Origin: Lachnospiraceae bacterium A4
GTDB lineage: Bacteria; Bacillota; Clostridia; Lachnospirales; Lachnospiraceae
NCBI GenBank assembly: GCA_000403215.2
Contig: KE159527.1
Location: 3,442-43,735 of the forward strand
Reading direction: 5' to 3'
DNA length: 40,294 bases
Shown here piece by piece: positions 9,301 to 17,449 of the stretch (position 1 is its first letter; every line of letters begins with the position of its first letter). Position numbers and translations under genes: made by a program. The notes under the pieces were generated by a model. That model ran no database searches. It was not told where the DNA came from and was given only the letters and a program-made list of their open reading frames with translations.

Positions 9301-10055
9301 TATACAGAACCCTCCACCGCCTTCCACTCCGCCTCAATATTGGCATCTGTGAAATCTCCAACGACTCTGTAAAAAGAAGTTTCCTTGAAATTGCGAATCT
9401 CGCGTTCTCTGTTGACAACCATGCCAAGAACACAGGTCATAACCCTTCCGATGGCAATGGCAGTGTAACCTTTTGTCGCCGCAGCATCATTCAGCAGTTT
9501 TCCGTATTTGACGGACATGACGCGCGAGAAATTAATGCCCATGGCATAGTCCTCAATAGAGCGCATAATGCCGGATTTCCCCAGATTTTCATAAGCCGAC
9601 ATCGGTTTTGCCTGCGCCATGCCGCGCTTGATCTCCGCCTCGGTCTGTGAGTCAATCCAAACGCGCAGCTCCTGCATTCCTTTGCGCACACCGCCGAAAT
9701 TGCGGATATTTTCCTCGATGGTCTGCCCTTCTTTTCCGGAGTCACCCGCCCAGTACACAGTGTCGATATCCTCGCGCTGAAGCAGCGCATGAACGATGTC
9801 GTACTGCTGTTTGACATTTTTGATGACGCCGTATTTGTATTTTTCGGGCAAGAATGGCAGATCCTGCAGAGCCCATTTCTTGTAGCGGATATCATACTCC
9901 TCCGGGTAGACCATCTCAACCAGATGACCGACGCACCATGTGATGACGTATGTGTTGTTTTCTATGTAACCATTGTATTTTCCTGACACCTGAAAAACCT
10001 TCGCGTAATCCTGTGCCACCGACGGTTTCTCGGTTATGATCAGTTTCTTTCCCAA
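6363..10055 (-). CDS. topB: DNA topoisomerase III with C-terminal zinc-ribbon repeats
   Basis: 1230 residues. The N-terminus (KKLIITEKPSVAQDYAKV) is a Toprim domain with a later acidic metal site (YWAGDSGKEGQ). The type IA core follows with the active-site Tyr in TTYPRTDAR near residue 335 and the GSGIGTSATRAEI motif. From about residue 690 come four units of roughly 90 residues, each opening CPxCGG and containing GYGCxNY, then a divergent fifth (CPRCNAHKLKKSQWYYECECG). The enzyme relaxes and decatenates DNA through single-strand passage; the repeats bind zinc and probably DNA. Typical TopB is about 650-730 residues, so the tail nearly doubles it. The start is TTG with GGTGGAG upstream. It lies 20 bases after the reductase gene. 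Confidence 0.93.
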   Translation of the reverse strand: MGKKLIITEKPSVAQDYAKVFQVSGKYNGYIENNTYVITWCVGHLVEMVYPEEYDIRYKKWALQDLPFLPEKYKYGVIKNVKQQYDIVHALLQREDIDTVYWAGDSGKEGQTIEENIRNFGGVRKGMQELRVWIDSQTEAEIKRGMAQAKPMSAYENLGKSGIMRSIEDYAMGINFSRVMSVKYGKLLNDAAATKGYTAIAIGRVMTCVLGMVVNREREIRNFKETSFYRVVGDFTDANIEAEWKAVEGSVYFESTKLYKENGFKEKEDAESLIDSFQGKEALVKTLEKGIAKKKAPLLFNLAELQAECAKRFKISPDQTLQVAQDLYEKKLTTYPRTDARVLTTAVAKEIDKTLVPLKGYTPTQQFTDHILSKNLYANIAKTQYTDDSKVTDHYAIIPTGQLSELGTLTPLQSKVFDLIVRRFLSIFYPPAEYQTLKLVVGIEKESLFASAKVLKVLGFLEVLGRTLEDADEDERPADGSNKSVSPTQAKSGESTEDTSKEKKNNAKKLLALANTLKKGDVLVVNGFEVRESKTTPPKRYTSGSMILAMENAGQLIEDEELRAQIKGSGIGTSATRAEIIKKLIRIGYLNLNQKTQVITPQNFGEMVYEVVAMTVPALLNPKMTASWEKGLDGITNGTVDVKDYRAKLEDFIRRETIQIRDQDLTQQLAAQISQFSGKGAKGLGARRKLEAACPACGGVIVTTPFGYGCSNYQKDGSGCNFVIGTIAGRALSDEECSALVKDGHTAVLSGFVSKQKKKFDAALRLQKNEDGKIEINFDFTQNEPQVLEDVVCPDCGGQMMIKGFGYGCANYNPQEPASCKFAIGKIADKELTPAQVKELLTNSITGTIRGFKGKSGKKFDAVLVLEKGDDGKHLVNFNFEKVEVKKIKEAACPLCGGEIVQTPFGYGCANYDKLDENSCKFSIGKMAGKDISEAQIKELLTNGKTSTIRGFKSKAGKKFDARIIFSRDASGKVTGLKFDFDDVEQQKLKDVVCPLCGGEVVKTSFGYGCANYSKEDAAHSCRFFINQKIAGVKMSDAIVKKLLSEKKTDKIEGFLSKSGAKFDAALKLTKDGQAVFDFPDRPAPTETNLACPRCNAHKLKKSQWYYECECGFKVGHTIAQVSIHEETVQELFTNGKTKEKITGFVSKAGKTFDAYLKYTDEKIQFDFEHSGETPAEKSSQEETFQPSLDTMPATENTPPDAEPASDEYWASLMAGAAGFEEPESEMSYS

Positions 10056-10075
10056 GTTTTATTCTCCACCCTGTT

Positions 10076-10879
10076 CTATTTTTGTTTTAGAGCCTGCAGT
10101 ACCTGCAGGACGGTCAATTGAAGCGCGTCGGGGATCTCCGCCCGCGCGGGTATGACTGCCTGGTACACTTTATCCGGACTATGCTCCAGCTCAAACACCG
10201 GATATGGGATCTCGAGCTGGTCGCAGACCATTTTCTGAAATTCATAGTAGTCCACGGTGTCCCGGCTTCCGATGTGGAAGATCCCTTTCAGATCATGATC
10301 CAGAACATACTTTGCACACGCGCCCACCTGGTCTGTGAGGGTCACATTTACGTGGTCATTCGGATATGCTGCCAGCGGCTCCCTGCTCGCACTGTGCTCC
10401 CGCAGCAGCTGTATTCTCGGGCAGTCCGGCGCCCATACAGACGGGATGCGGAATATGATCAGCTGCCCGGAAAGTTTATGCTCCAGCATCGCCTCGCAGT
10501 CCCTCTTGTATTTTCCATAATCTGATCCGGGGTTCGGCTGTGCCTCCTCCGTCCACGGCTGGGACATATCCCCGTCAAATACATTGGCAGTCGATATGAA
10601 CAACAGCCTTTTTGCTTTTCCGCCCAGCCAGTCAGCCAGTGTCTCGTGAAATCGGTATTGTGCCTGAAAATCTCCCCGCATGGAAGATATCACGACATCG
10701 GGGTTCTCTTTCTCCAAAATGCTGATCAGCGCGTCCAAGTCCTCCGCCGGCAGCTGATAGCCGCCCTCCACTTCGTGGTGTCCTGCGGTGACCACCACCT
10801 CATACGCTTGTGTCAGGCTCTCTTTGATGGCACGCCCTACAAGACCTGTTCCTCCGATAATAAATACTTTTTGTTTCAT
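10076..10879 (-). CDS. Extended-SDR sugar nucleotide reductase-like protein (RfbD type)
   Basis: 267 residues. N-terminal Rossmann motif IGGTGLVGRAI binds NAD(P)H; the catalytic YxxxK appears as YGKYKRDCE near residue 140, with FISTANVFDG before it. This arrangement is that of dTDP-4-dehydrorhamnose reductase and related sugar-nucleotide-binding proteins, but no other rhamnose genes are nearby, so the substrate is open. GGAGG lies eight bases before the ATG. It is followed by topB on the same strand with a short gap, so they may share a transcript. Confidence 0.75.
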   Translation of the reverse strand: MKQKVFIIGGTGLVGRAIKESLTQAYEVVVTAGHHEVEGGYQLPAEDLDALISILEKENPDVVISSMRGDFQAQYRFHETLADWLGGKAKRLLFISTANVFDGDMSQPWTEEAQPNPGSDYGKYKRDCEAMLEHKLSGQLIIFRIPSVWAPDCPRIQLLREHSASREPLAAYPNDHVNVTLTDQVGACAKYVLDHDLKGIFHIGSRDTVDYYEFQKMVCDQLEIPYPVFELEHSPDKVYQAVIPARAEIPDALQLTVLQVLQALKQK

Positions 10880-11061
10880 CCCTGTTCCTCCGATTTGTAA
10901 ATATTTCCACTATTCGACTGGCGGTACTGGCAAAACCTCAAACAATTCATATAAACGCATCATCCCCTGTTTTGCTGTTGTACTCGATTGGTGTGAAAAC
11001 TGGTTTTAAAAAATTCATAGTCCCTGCCCATCCGTGTTACGCTCTTTTGCATTGCGGAACT

Positions 11062-11110
11062 AACAGACTGGAAAGGGACTGTCAGACCGACAGTCCCTTT
11101 CCAGTCTGTT
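11062..11110. terminator. 22-bp perfect hairpin at the end of asd
   Basis: The arms 11062-11083 and 11089-11110 are perfect 22-bp complements with a 5-base loop. The stem abuts the asd stop codon. On the plus strand it is followed by T-rich sequence (TTTATTTCTTTG); on the minus strand, the direction of asd, there is no T-run. It may protect the 3' end of the message, or end any transcript entering from the left. The 180 bases between it and the reductase gene show nothing else clear. Confidence 0.6.
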
Positions 11111-12195
11111 TATTTCTTTGTGATATACCCCTGCGCTTTGAGAAGTTCCGCGCAGAGTACGGCTCCGCCTGCCGCGCCGCGCACTGTATTGTGCGAAAGT
11201 CCGACAAACTTCCAGTCGTAAACACTGTCCTCGCGGATTCGTCCTACAGAGACACCCATGCCATTTTCATAATCAACATCAAGGTTTACCTGCGGTCTGT
11301 TATCCTCCTCAAGATACTGGATAAACTGCTTTGGTGCACTCGGAAGGTTCAGTTCCTGTGGCACTCCTTTGAAATTCACTAATTTCTCAATCAACTGCTC
11401 TTTGGTCGGCTGCTTTCTGAACTTGACAAACACGGCAGCCGTATGGCCGTTTAATACTGGTACGCGGATACACTGGCAGGTGATGACAGGCGATGCTGCC
11501 GGCTCAATCACACCGTCCTTGATCTCGCCCCAGATTCGAAGCGGTTCCTTCTCGCTCTTCTCCTCCTCGCCGCCGATGTACGGGATAATATTGCCCTCCA
11601 TTTCAGGCCAGTCCTTAAAGGTTTTTCCAGCGCCAGAAATCGCCTGATAGGTCGTCGCAACCACCTCATACGGCTCAAACTCTTTCCATGCTGTCAGGAC
11701 AGGCGCATAGCTCTGAATCGAGCAGTTTGGCTTGACTGCCACAAATCCTCTTGTCGTGCCAAGGCGCTTTTTCTGGAACTCAATAACCTTCATGTGTTCA
11801 GGATTGATCTCAGGCACCACCATCGGAACGTCAGGTGTCCATCTGTGCGCGGAATTGTTGCTGACTACAGGGGTCTCTGTCTTAGCATAATCTTCCTCAA
11901 TCTTTTTGATTTCTTCTTTGGTCATATCCACTGCGGAAAATACGAAGTCAACCTCGGAAGCAACCTTCTCCACTTCATTGACATTCATAACGACAAGATT
12001 CTTGACTGCCTCCGGCATCGGTGTTGTCATTTTCCATCTGTCACCGACTGCCTCCGCATATGTTTTTCCAGCAGAACGCGGACTTGCCGCGATTGTCGTC
12101 ACCTCAAACCACGGATGGTTCTCCAAGAGCGCAATAAATCTCTGCCCTACCATACCTGTACCGCCAAGAATACCTACTTTTAATTTTTCACTCAT
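11110..12195 (-). CDS. asd: Aspartate-semialdehyde dehydrogenase
   Basis: 361 residues. Makes L-aspartate 4-semialdehyde from 4-phospho-L-aspartate using NADPH, the branch point to lysine, diaminopimelate, threonine and methionine. N-terminal GILGGTGMVGQRFI is the NADP-binding loop; the catalytic Cys is in KPNCSIQS near residue 153; QAISGAGK and GLSHNTVRGAAGG are substrate and dimer segments. The sequence is of the archaeal/fungal-like ASADH type rather than the E. coli type. I place the start at MSEKLKVG because GGAGGAG lies just upstream; the longer reading frame to 12234 adds 13 poorly conserved residues. Upstream genes on the same strand are the SMI1/KNR4 gene and argH. Confidence 0.93.
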   Translation of the reverse strand: MSEKLKVGILGGTGMVGQRFIALLENHPWFEVTTIAASPRSAGKTYAEAVGDRWKMTTPMPEAVKNLVVMNVNEVEKVASEVDFVFSAVDMTKEEIKKIEEDYAKTETPVVSNNSAHRWTPDVPMVVPEINPEHMKVIEFQKKRLGTTRGFVAVKPNCSIQSYAPVLTAWKEFEPYEVVATTYQAISGAGKTFKDWPEMEGNIIPYIGGEEEKSEKEPLRIWGEIKDGVIEPAASPVITCQCIRVPVLNGHTAAVFVKFRKQPTKEQLIEKLVNFKGVPQELNLPSAPKQFIQYLEEDNRPQVNLDVDYENGMGVSVGRIREDSVYDWKFVGLSHNTVRGAAGGAVLCAELLKAQGYITKK

Positions 12196-12265
12196 TTTTC
12201 TCCTCCATTCTGCTGATCGAACTATCAGCATCAAAATTTACTTGATAGATTATATTTTTTAGTTA

Positions 12266-12838
12266 TCAAGTGCCAAACATTAGTTTGCCATCTTTTCTTA
12301 CAATAGCATTTCTTTCTGTATCATAAATATAGATACCCTCTTCTAAATTTTTTAAATAGGATATAATAAATTCTTCAAACGAATCTGCAATCAAATTGCG
12401 TTCTCCTTCATTATACCAAAACGTTATGATCTGTCCAACATTTCCACCTTCAGCAGGATCATAATCAATACAAATAGCATGCCCATCGGCAGTACTTGCA
12501 AATGGTATCCATTTAGAATTACACCATTTATCCTTTATTCCCTCCTCAGGCTCTGCTTTGATACCATCTTGATCACATTGCGGCTCTACTATTTTAAATG
12601 CATCCCAATTTTCCAAAATATCTTTTGCAGAATTTAGACTAAATAAGTCAAACAAAGAATCTCCGATATCACCCTGTCCATTGTGCAGCTTATATAAATT
12701 TTTAAATTCCACTGGCAATGTAAGACCTGTTTCTGATTCGATCTGATTCAGCATAATATCATCTACTGGTTCATTAAAACATAAATCTGCATCTTGAATA
12801 CTTGTGACAGCACTTACAAATTTCTCTGCCAGAGTCAT
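12266..12838 (-). CDS. SMI1/KNR4 (SUKH) family protein
   Basis: 190 residues. The family signature is LTLPVEFKNLYKLHNGQG, followed by WIPFASTADGHAICIDYDP, a glycine-poor acidic segment and SFEEFIISYLKNLEEG. SUKH proteins are frequently immunity factors against polymorphic toxins, though many are orphan proteins of unknown role; no toxin gene is adjacent. I chose the ATG at 12838 because GAGGG stands seven bases before it. An earlier in-frame ATG at 12859 overlaps the argH stop as ATGA. It lies between argH and asd in the same orientation. Its lower GC than those two suggests later arrival. Confidence 0.8.
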   Translation of the reverse strand: MTLAEKFVSAVTSIQDADLCFNEPVDDIMLNQIESETGLTLPVEFKNLYKLHNGQGDIGDSLFDLFSLNSAKDILENWDAFKIVEPQCDQDGIKAEPEEGIKDKWCNSKWIPFASTADGHAICIDYDPAEGGNVGQIITFWYNEGERNLIADSFEEFIISYLKNLEEGIYIYDTERNAIVRKDGKLMFGT

Positions 12839-12855
12839 ATATTTTCCCTCATGAT

Positions 12856-14235
12856 TCATTTAAGACTTAAATACTCCTTTTGAATACGAAGAACCTCCCG
12901 CATCGCATCTGGCCCCGGCGCGCCGATTGTCGTGCGCTTGTTGACACAAGTCTCAAGGCTGACTGCCTCAAAAAGCTCCTGTTCAAATACTGGACTGATT
13001 GCCTTTAACTCCTCAAGGGACAGCTCATCAATCGCCTTGTCCTTCTCGATGCAATACAGCACCAGCCTTCCGATAATGCCATGTGCATCTCGAAACGGCA
13101 CCCCATGATTTACGAGATAATCCGCCGCGTCTGTAGCATTGGTAAAGCCCTTCATGGCGCTTGTTTTCATGACCTCTTTGTTGAATTTTAATGTGTTTAA
13201 CATTCCCGTAAACAGCGCCACACAGCCCTTCACAGTGTCAATCGCATCAAAGGTCAGCTCCTTGTCCTCCTGCATATCTTTATTGTATGCCAGCGGAAGC
13301 CCTTTCATTGTCGTGAGGATTGATACCAACGCGCCATATACGCGCCCTGTCTTGCCGCGCACCAGCTCTGCGATATCAGGATTTTTCTTCTGCGGCATGA
13401 TGCTGCTGCCGGTCGAGTACGCGTCGTCGATTTCCACGAAATGATATTCATTACAATTCCATATGATAATCTCCTCGCTGAAACGGCTAAGATGCATCAT
13501 AATGGTAGACAGTGCAGACAACAGCTCGATCACATAGTCGCGGTCTGCCACAGCGTCCATGCTGTTGAGTGTCGGACCACTGAAATCAAGAAGCTGTGCC
13601 GTATAATCCCTGTCTAATGGATAGGTAGTTCCCGCCAATGCACCTGAGCCCAGCGGACAGTAATTCATCCGGGCATAGATGTCATCAAGCCGCTGTCTGT
13701 CGCGCTTGAACATCTCAAAATATGCCCCCATATGATGTGCCAGCGTGATTGGCTGCGCCTTCTGCAAATGCGTGAAGCCGGGCATATAGGTCTCTATATT
13801 TTCTTCCATAATATGAAGGATACTTTCAAGCAGTTCTTTTAGAAGTGAATTGATCTCAACGATTTCATGCCGTGTATAAAGCTTCATATCAAGCGCAACC
13901 TGATCATTTCTGCTCCTGCCTGTGTGCAGTTTCTTGCCCGCATCACCGATTCTGTCAATCAGATTTGCCTCCACAAAGCTGTGAATATCTTCATATTCGT
14001 CTGTGATCTCCAACGTTCCGTTTTCAACGTCACTTAAAATCCCTTCTAATCCTGACAGGATTTGATTCTTCTCATCCTCCGTCAGTATTTCCTGCTTCGC
14101 AAGCATTTTTACATGCGCCATGCTGCCCTCTACGTCCTGCCGAAAAAATTTCTGGTCAAATGAGATTGATGCATTAAAATTATAAACAAGCTTGTCTGTT
14201 TCCTTGGTAAATCTGCCGCCCCAAAGCTGTGCCAT
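12856..14235 (-). CDS. argH: Argininosuccinate lyase
   Basis: 459 residues, full length for the family. Cleaves argininosuccinate to arginine and fumarate, the last step of arginine synthesis. Visible signatures: MAQLWGGRFTKETD at the N-terminus, HTGRSRNDQVALD, TYPLDRDYTAQLL, and the fumarase/lyase signature GSSIMPQKKNP near residue 280 with the catalytic Ser. Tetrameric cytosolic enzyme. AGGAGG precedes the ATG, and a good promoter lies about 95 bases upstream. argG is not in the window. The stop overlaps the earliest possible start of the SMI1/KNR4 gene. Confidence 0.96.
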   Translation of the reverse strand: MAQLWGGRFTKETDKLVYNFNASISFDQKFFRQDVEGSMAHVKMLAKQEILTEDEKNQILSGLEGILSDVENGTLEITDEYEDIHSFVEANLIDRIGDAGKKLHTGRSRNDQVALDMKLYTRHEIVEINSLLKELLESILHIMEENIETYMPGFTHLQKAQPITLAHHMGAYFEMFKRDRQRLDDIYARMNYCPLGSGALAGTTYPLDRDYTAQLLDFSGPTLNSMDAVADRDYVIELLSALSTIMMHLSRFSEEIIIWNCNEYHFVEIDDAYSTGSSIMPQKKNPDIAELVRGKTGRVYGALVSILTTMKGLPLAYNKDMQEDKELTFDAIDTVKGCVALFTGMLNTLKFNKEVMKTSAMKGFTNATDAADYLVNHGVPFRDAHGIIGRLVLYCIEKDKAIDELSLEELKAISPVFEQELFEAVSLETCVNKRTTIGAPGPDAMREVLRIQKEYLSLK

Positions 14236-14328
14236 CTTATCGTCGCCTCCTGTTGTTTTGATTCAGTACAATCTATAAAAAATTGCAGTGTTGTCTCAAC
14301 CGTAACATGCCGAATACAAATATTAGTA

Positions 14329-14357
14329 ATAATAGCATAATTTTTCTATCGTTGCAA
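14329..14357 (-). promoter_or_regulatory. Promoter of argH
   Basis: On the minus strand TTGCAA (14357-14352), a 17-base spacer, then TATTAT (14334-14329), a good sigma-A match about 95 bases before the argH ATG. I did not recognise an ARG box. Confidence 0.65.
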
Positions 14358-14396
14358 TAAAAAATCGACGGCAAACGCATGAATGTTAGACGCCCG

Positions 14397-15479
14397 TCAA
14401 GGAATGCTTTTTAACAGTGCTAGTCTTTGAAGAAACATTGGATAATATTGGGGCAGCGCTGCAAAGCTTGTCTCATCAAGCTCCCGAAGCTGATTGAGCC
14501 CAATCCGCTGAACAGCCACAACGGCGGCCTCCCGCTGTGTCAAACGCTCTCCAAATACAGTCTGGCAGTTCGCCCCGTCAAGCTGGTCATACGCATGAAA
14601 GGCTTGGTTAAAATCCATGAGTTTATGCAGATGCATCGGCTTGTTCGTCGCATTATCCACCAGCACGCCCCAATTTCCCCAATGCCTGTCCGTATTCCCC
14701 ACCAGATAGTCAACAATGTTCATCATATAATAATTGTGCGCATCGAGCCTGAGAATATAATCTAGTGTTTTGATATCATGATTCTGGGCATAAATCTCAA
14801 ATGCCTCCATGGATACAATCGAACAATCTAAAGAGGTCATATTTTCGCTCACACTGACTTTTTCCCCGTCAAAAAAACGCTCCTCATACAACACCTGTGC
14901 GACATCAAAGCATCTACTGATCTGGCTTGCAAGCAATTCTCTCTCAACAGCCTTTCCGCCGCCGTCCTTCAACAGCCAAAACACCTGCTCACTCCGCTGC
15001 CACGCCTTAGGAAAACAGCCATTTGTCGATAAATCCCTCGCCAGACATTCATTTTGAACAGAGTACTGCCTGCCTCTTAGCGAAATATCCATAAAGGTAT
15101 TCTCCAGATGATTTTCATATAGATTGACTGTATGAAAGCCAATCTCCTCGTCTGCTGTCTTTACCCAAAAAACATCTGTCAGCGACACGCAGCGGTAAGA
15201 CAGTGCAAGCTTTGCCCGGTCCCTGTCCGTCACGGCCTGCTGTACACCAATACTGTTTAAGATTTCCTTCGCATATGTCCTGTCCAGTGTCAGTACTCGG
15301 GAGGCACACCAGTAATAAAAATTGGTGATATTGTTCACAAGGGTGTCTATGTCCTCTGCCTCCTCCAGATACAGGCTGTAGGGTATAAATGCTTCGTCGT
15401 ATACTGTACAGTGGCCTGTTTCGTCGATTGAGGCTGTCTTTTTATCTTTGTGCATGATTTCATAGGTTTTTTTCTGCAT
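14397..15479 (-). CDS. HipA-like kinase-fold protein
   Basis: 360 residues. The C-terminal half carries a HipA-type catalytic segment: DYLVGNTDRHWGNWGVLVDN followed 14 residues later by LMDFNQAF, matching the NxDRHxxN loop and the metal-binding Asp. The N-terminal 180 residues show no recognised motif. HipA proteins are Ser/Thr kinases, normally paired with a small HTH antitoxin HipB, but no hipB-like gene adjoins this one. It may be one of the stand-alone relatives seen in Clostridia with unknown target. GGAGG lies 12 bases before the ATG, a long spacing. It stands alone on the minus strand, divergent from the ABC genes. Confidence 0.65.
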   Translation of the reverse strand: MQKKTYEIMHKDKKTASIDETGHCTVYDEAFIPYSLYLEEAEDIDTLVNNITNFYYWCASRVLTLDRTYAKEILNSIGVQQAVTDRDRAKLALSYRCVSLTDVFWVKTADEEIGFHTVNLYENHLENTFMDISLRGRQYSVQNECLARDLSTNGCFPKAWQRSEQVFWLLKDGGGKAVERELLASQISRCFDVAQVLYEERFFDGEKVSVSENMTSLDCSIVSMEAFEIYAQNHDIKTLDYILRLDAHNYYMMNIVDYLVGNTDRHWGNWGVLVDNATNKPMHLHKLMDFNQAFHAYDQLDGANCQTVFGERLTQREAAVVAVQRIGLNQLRELDETSFAALPQYYPMFLQRLALLKSIP

Positions 15480-15522
15480 TTAGATTTGTTACCTCCGATT
15501 TGTGATAAGAAATTTTCTTTTA

Positions 15523-15541
15523 CCGCTTTAGCGGCTTTTTT
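15523..15541 (+). terminator. Short hairpin with T-run in the hipA-like/ABC gap
   Basis: CCGC-TTTA-GCGG followed by CTTTTTT on the plus strand. With no plus-strand gene upstream it may be an early terminator in a leader, or chance. The rest of the 285-base divergent gap shows the ABC ribosome site (AAAGGCGG) but no riboswitch I recognise. Confidence 0.35.
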
Positions 15542-15764
15542 CCTATGAACGGATCTATGGATAAAAAATGAACTAATCCCCCTCATGCATAACTTTGTGG
15601 AGCATAACAAAAAGGGAGTTATTTTATTTGCATCATATCATAACTATACAGGGCTTGCAAGCGATTTTCATTGGTTTATAGCACTCTTACCCCACTTTCA
15701 CATATACTATTCTATACCTCTATCCATCAATCTCAACCTAACACAGAAAGGCGGCGGTCACGAT

Positions 15765-16553
15765 ATGTCAAAACCTCATCAGGATAAGCCTATTCTCCGT
15801 CTGGATCACGTAAATTTTTCTTATTATAGTAATCTTGGCGAAGTAAAGGTATTAAATGACATAAATTTTACAGTTGAAAAAGGTGCCTTTGCGGCACTGG
15901 TTGGTCCCAGCGGCTGCGGCAAATCGACAATCCTCTCCTTGATTGCCGGACTGCTCAAACCCGTAAGCGGCTTCATCACCTATTACTCTGATGATTTCAA
16001 TGCTCCGCGTGTCGGATACATGCTACAGCATGACCACCTGTTAGAATGGCGCAGTGTCTATCAGAACATCACGCTTGGTCTGGAAATACAGAAAAAGAAA
16101 AATAAAGAGAATCTGGAATTGGTCGATGAACTGCTGGACAAATATCATCTGTCCAATGTCAGGAAGCAGAAGCCGTCCGCACTCTCCGGCGGTATGCGGC
16201 AGCGCATTGCCCTTATCCGCACACTTGCCCTGCGCCCCGACCTGCTTTTGCTCGACGAGCCGTTTAGCGCGCTGGATTATCAGACGAGGCTCAATGTGTC
16301 TAAAGATGTCCATGACATTATCAAATCCGAACAAAAGACAGCTATCCTTGTAACACATGATATCTCAGAAGCGATCTCGATGGCTGACGTTATATTTGTG
16401 CTCACAAAACCGCCCTGTACGATAAAAGATGTCCTCCCCATCGAGTTTGAAGCCAATGGGGTTCCGCGCGAGGATATGAGAAAGTCAAGTCTTTTTCAGG
16501 AGTATTTTGATCAAATTTGGAGGGAAATGCAAGATGAAAATACAGAAAAATAA
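15765..16553 (+). CDS. ABC transporter ATP-binding protein (SsuB/TauB type)
   Basis: 262 residues with all nucleotide-binding motifs: Walker A GPSGCGKST, Q-loop MLQHDHLLEW, signature LSGGMRQR, Walker B LLLLDEPFSALD and switch VTHD. The sequence belongs to the nitrate/sulfonate/taurine and pyrimidine-precursor group. It energises import through the membrane partner encoded next. The reading frame is open back to 15585, but I take ATG 15765 (MSKPHQDKP) because AAAGGCGG stands before it and similarity begins there. Its end overlaps the permease by 20 bases. No substrate-binding protein is nearby, so the substrate is not determined. Confidence 0.88.
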   Translation: MSKPHQDKPILRLDHVNFSYYSNLGEVKVLNDINFTVEKGAFAALVGPSGCGKSTILSLIAGLLKPVSGFITYYSDDFNAPRVGYMLQHDHLLEWRSVYQNITLGLEIQKKKNKENLELVDELLDKYHLSNVRKQKPSALSGGMRQRIALIRTLALRPDLLLLDEPFSALDYQTRLNVSKDVHDIIKSEQKTAILVTHDISEAISMADVIFVLTKPPCTIKDVLPIEFEANGVPREDMRKSSLFQEYFDQIWREMQDENTEK

Positions 16554-17376
16554 CCATGAAACCAACGATATCATCAAAAGTGATGCCGCGGCGCTTACCA
16601 TCGGGCAAAAAAACTTTCTGCGGCGTCAGAAGCTGCAAAAACTGTACATATTTTGGAGCCGGATTCTGTTGTTTGCGGCCTTTGTGATGCTTTGGCAGGT
16701 GTCTGCTGATCTGGGCTGGATTGACAGTTTTTATTTCAGCTCGCCCATCACCATCTCGAAGCTTTTCTGGCATGATGTTCAAGATATGTCCCTGTTGAGC
16801 CATATTGGCATTACGCTTTTGGAGTCGGGTGTCAGCTTTTTGCTAATTATCCTATTCTCCCTGCTGACTGCGACATTTTTCTGGTTCTATCCCTCACTGG
16901 GCAAAATGTTTGAACCGTTTTTGATTGTGCTCAACAGTCTCCCCAAGTCCGCGCTTGCACCGCTGATTATTGTGTGGCTTGGCACTGGTCCCCGCACTAT
17001 TATTCTATGCGGAATTTCTGTCGGAATATTCGGCTGCATTTTGAATTTATACCAGTCTTTTGAGCAGACCGACCCTGAACGGCTGAAGCTCATCGAGACA
17101 CTGGGCGGCACGAAATTGCAGGCTTTTACAAAGGTGGTATTTCCCGGAAATATTCCCACGTTTATCTCTCTGTCAAAGGTCAACATTGGTCTGGCATTAG
17201 TCGGCGTCATCATCGGGGAGTTTCTCGCTGGCAGAAAGGGATTGGGATATCTTATCATCTATGGAAGCCAGGTTTTCAAGCTCGATATGGTCATCCTGAG
17301 CATTGTGATTCTATGTGTGATTGCAATGGGAATCTATGGACTTTTGAACCTGCTCGAGAAGAAAATAAGTTATTAA
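16534..17376 (+). CDS. ABC transporter permease (SsuC/TauC type)
   Basis: 280 residues, about six membrane segments (for example LLFAAFVMLWQVSADLG and FLLIILFSLLTATFFWFY). The cytoplasmic EAA loop that docks on the ATPase is LIETLGGTKLQAFTKVVFPG. ATG 16534 (MKIQKNNHE) is preferred over 16507 because GGAGG lies ten bases before it. It forms an importer with the upstream ATPase. Normally a lipoprotein or secreted binding protein completes such an operon; here the next sequence downstream is the small RNA promoter, so the binding protein has been lost or lies elsewhere. Confidence 0.88.
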   Translation: MKIQKNNHETNDIIKSDAAALTIGQKNFLRRQKLQKLYIFWSRILLFAAFVMLWQVSADLGWIDSFYFSSPITISKLFWHDVQDMSLLSHIGITLLESGVSFLLIILFSLLTATFFWFYPSLGKMFEPFLIVLNSLPKSALAPLIIVWLGTGPRTIILCGISVGIFGCILNLYQSFEQTDPERLKLIETLGGTKLQAFTKVVFPGNIPTFISLSKVNIGLALVGVIIGEFLAGRKGLGYLIIYGSQVFKLDMVILSIVILCVIAMGIYGLLNLLEKKISY

Positions 17377-17414
17377 TAGGCTGTTATAAAAAATAAAAAT
17401 GAGAACAAAACAAT

Positions 17415-17443
17415 TTGACAATAACATTACTCCGTGATAAGAT
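17415..17443 (+). promoter_or_regulatory. Strong promoter of the antisense small RNA
   Basis: TTGACA (17415-17420), exactly 17 bases, TAAGAT (17438-17443): near-consensus sigma-A. No protein start follows. It drives a short terminated RNA. Confidence 0.8.
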
Positions 17444-17449
17444 GACTAT

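Noticed and set aside
11500-12260. Long plus-strand open frames opposite asd and in topB and the hydrogenase
   Set aside because: They lie antisense to firmly identified genes, lack ribosome sites and have unnatural composition.
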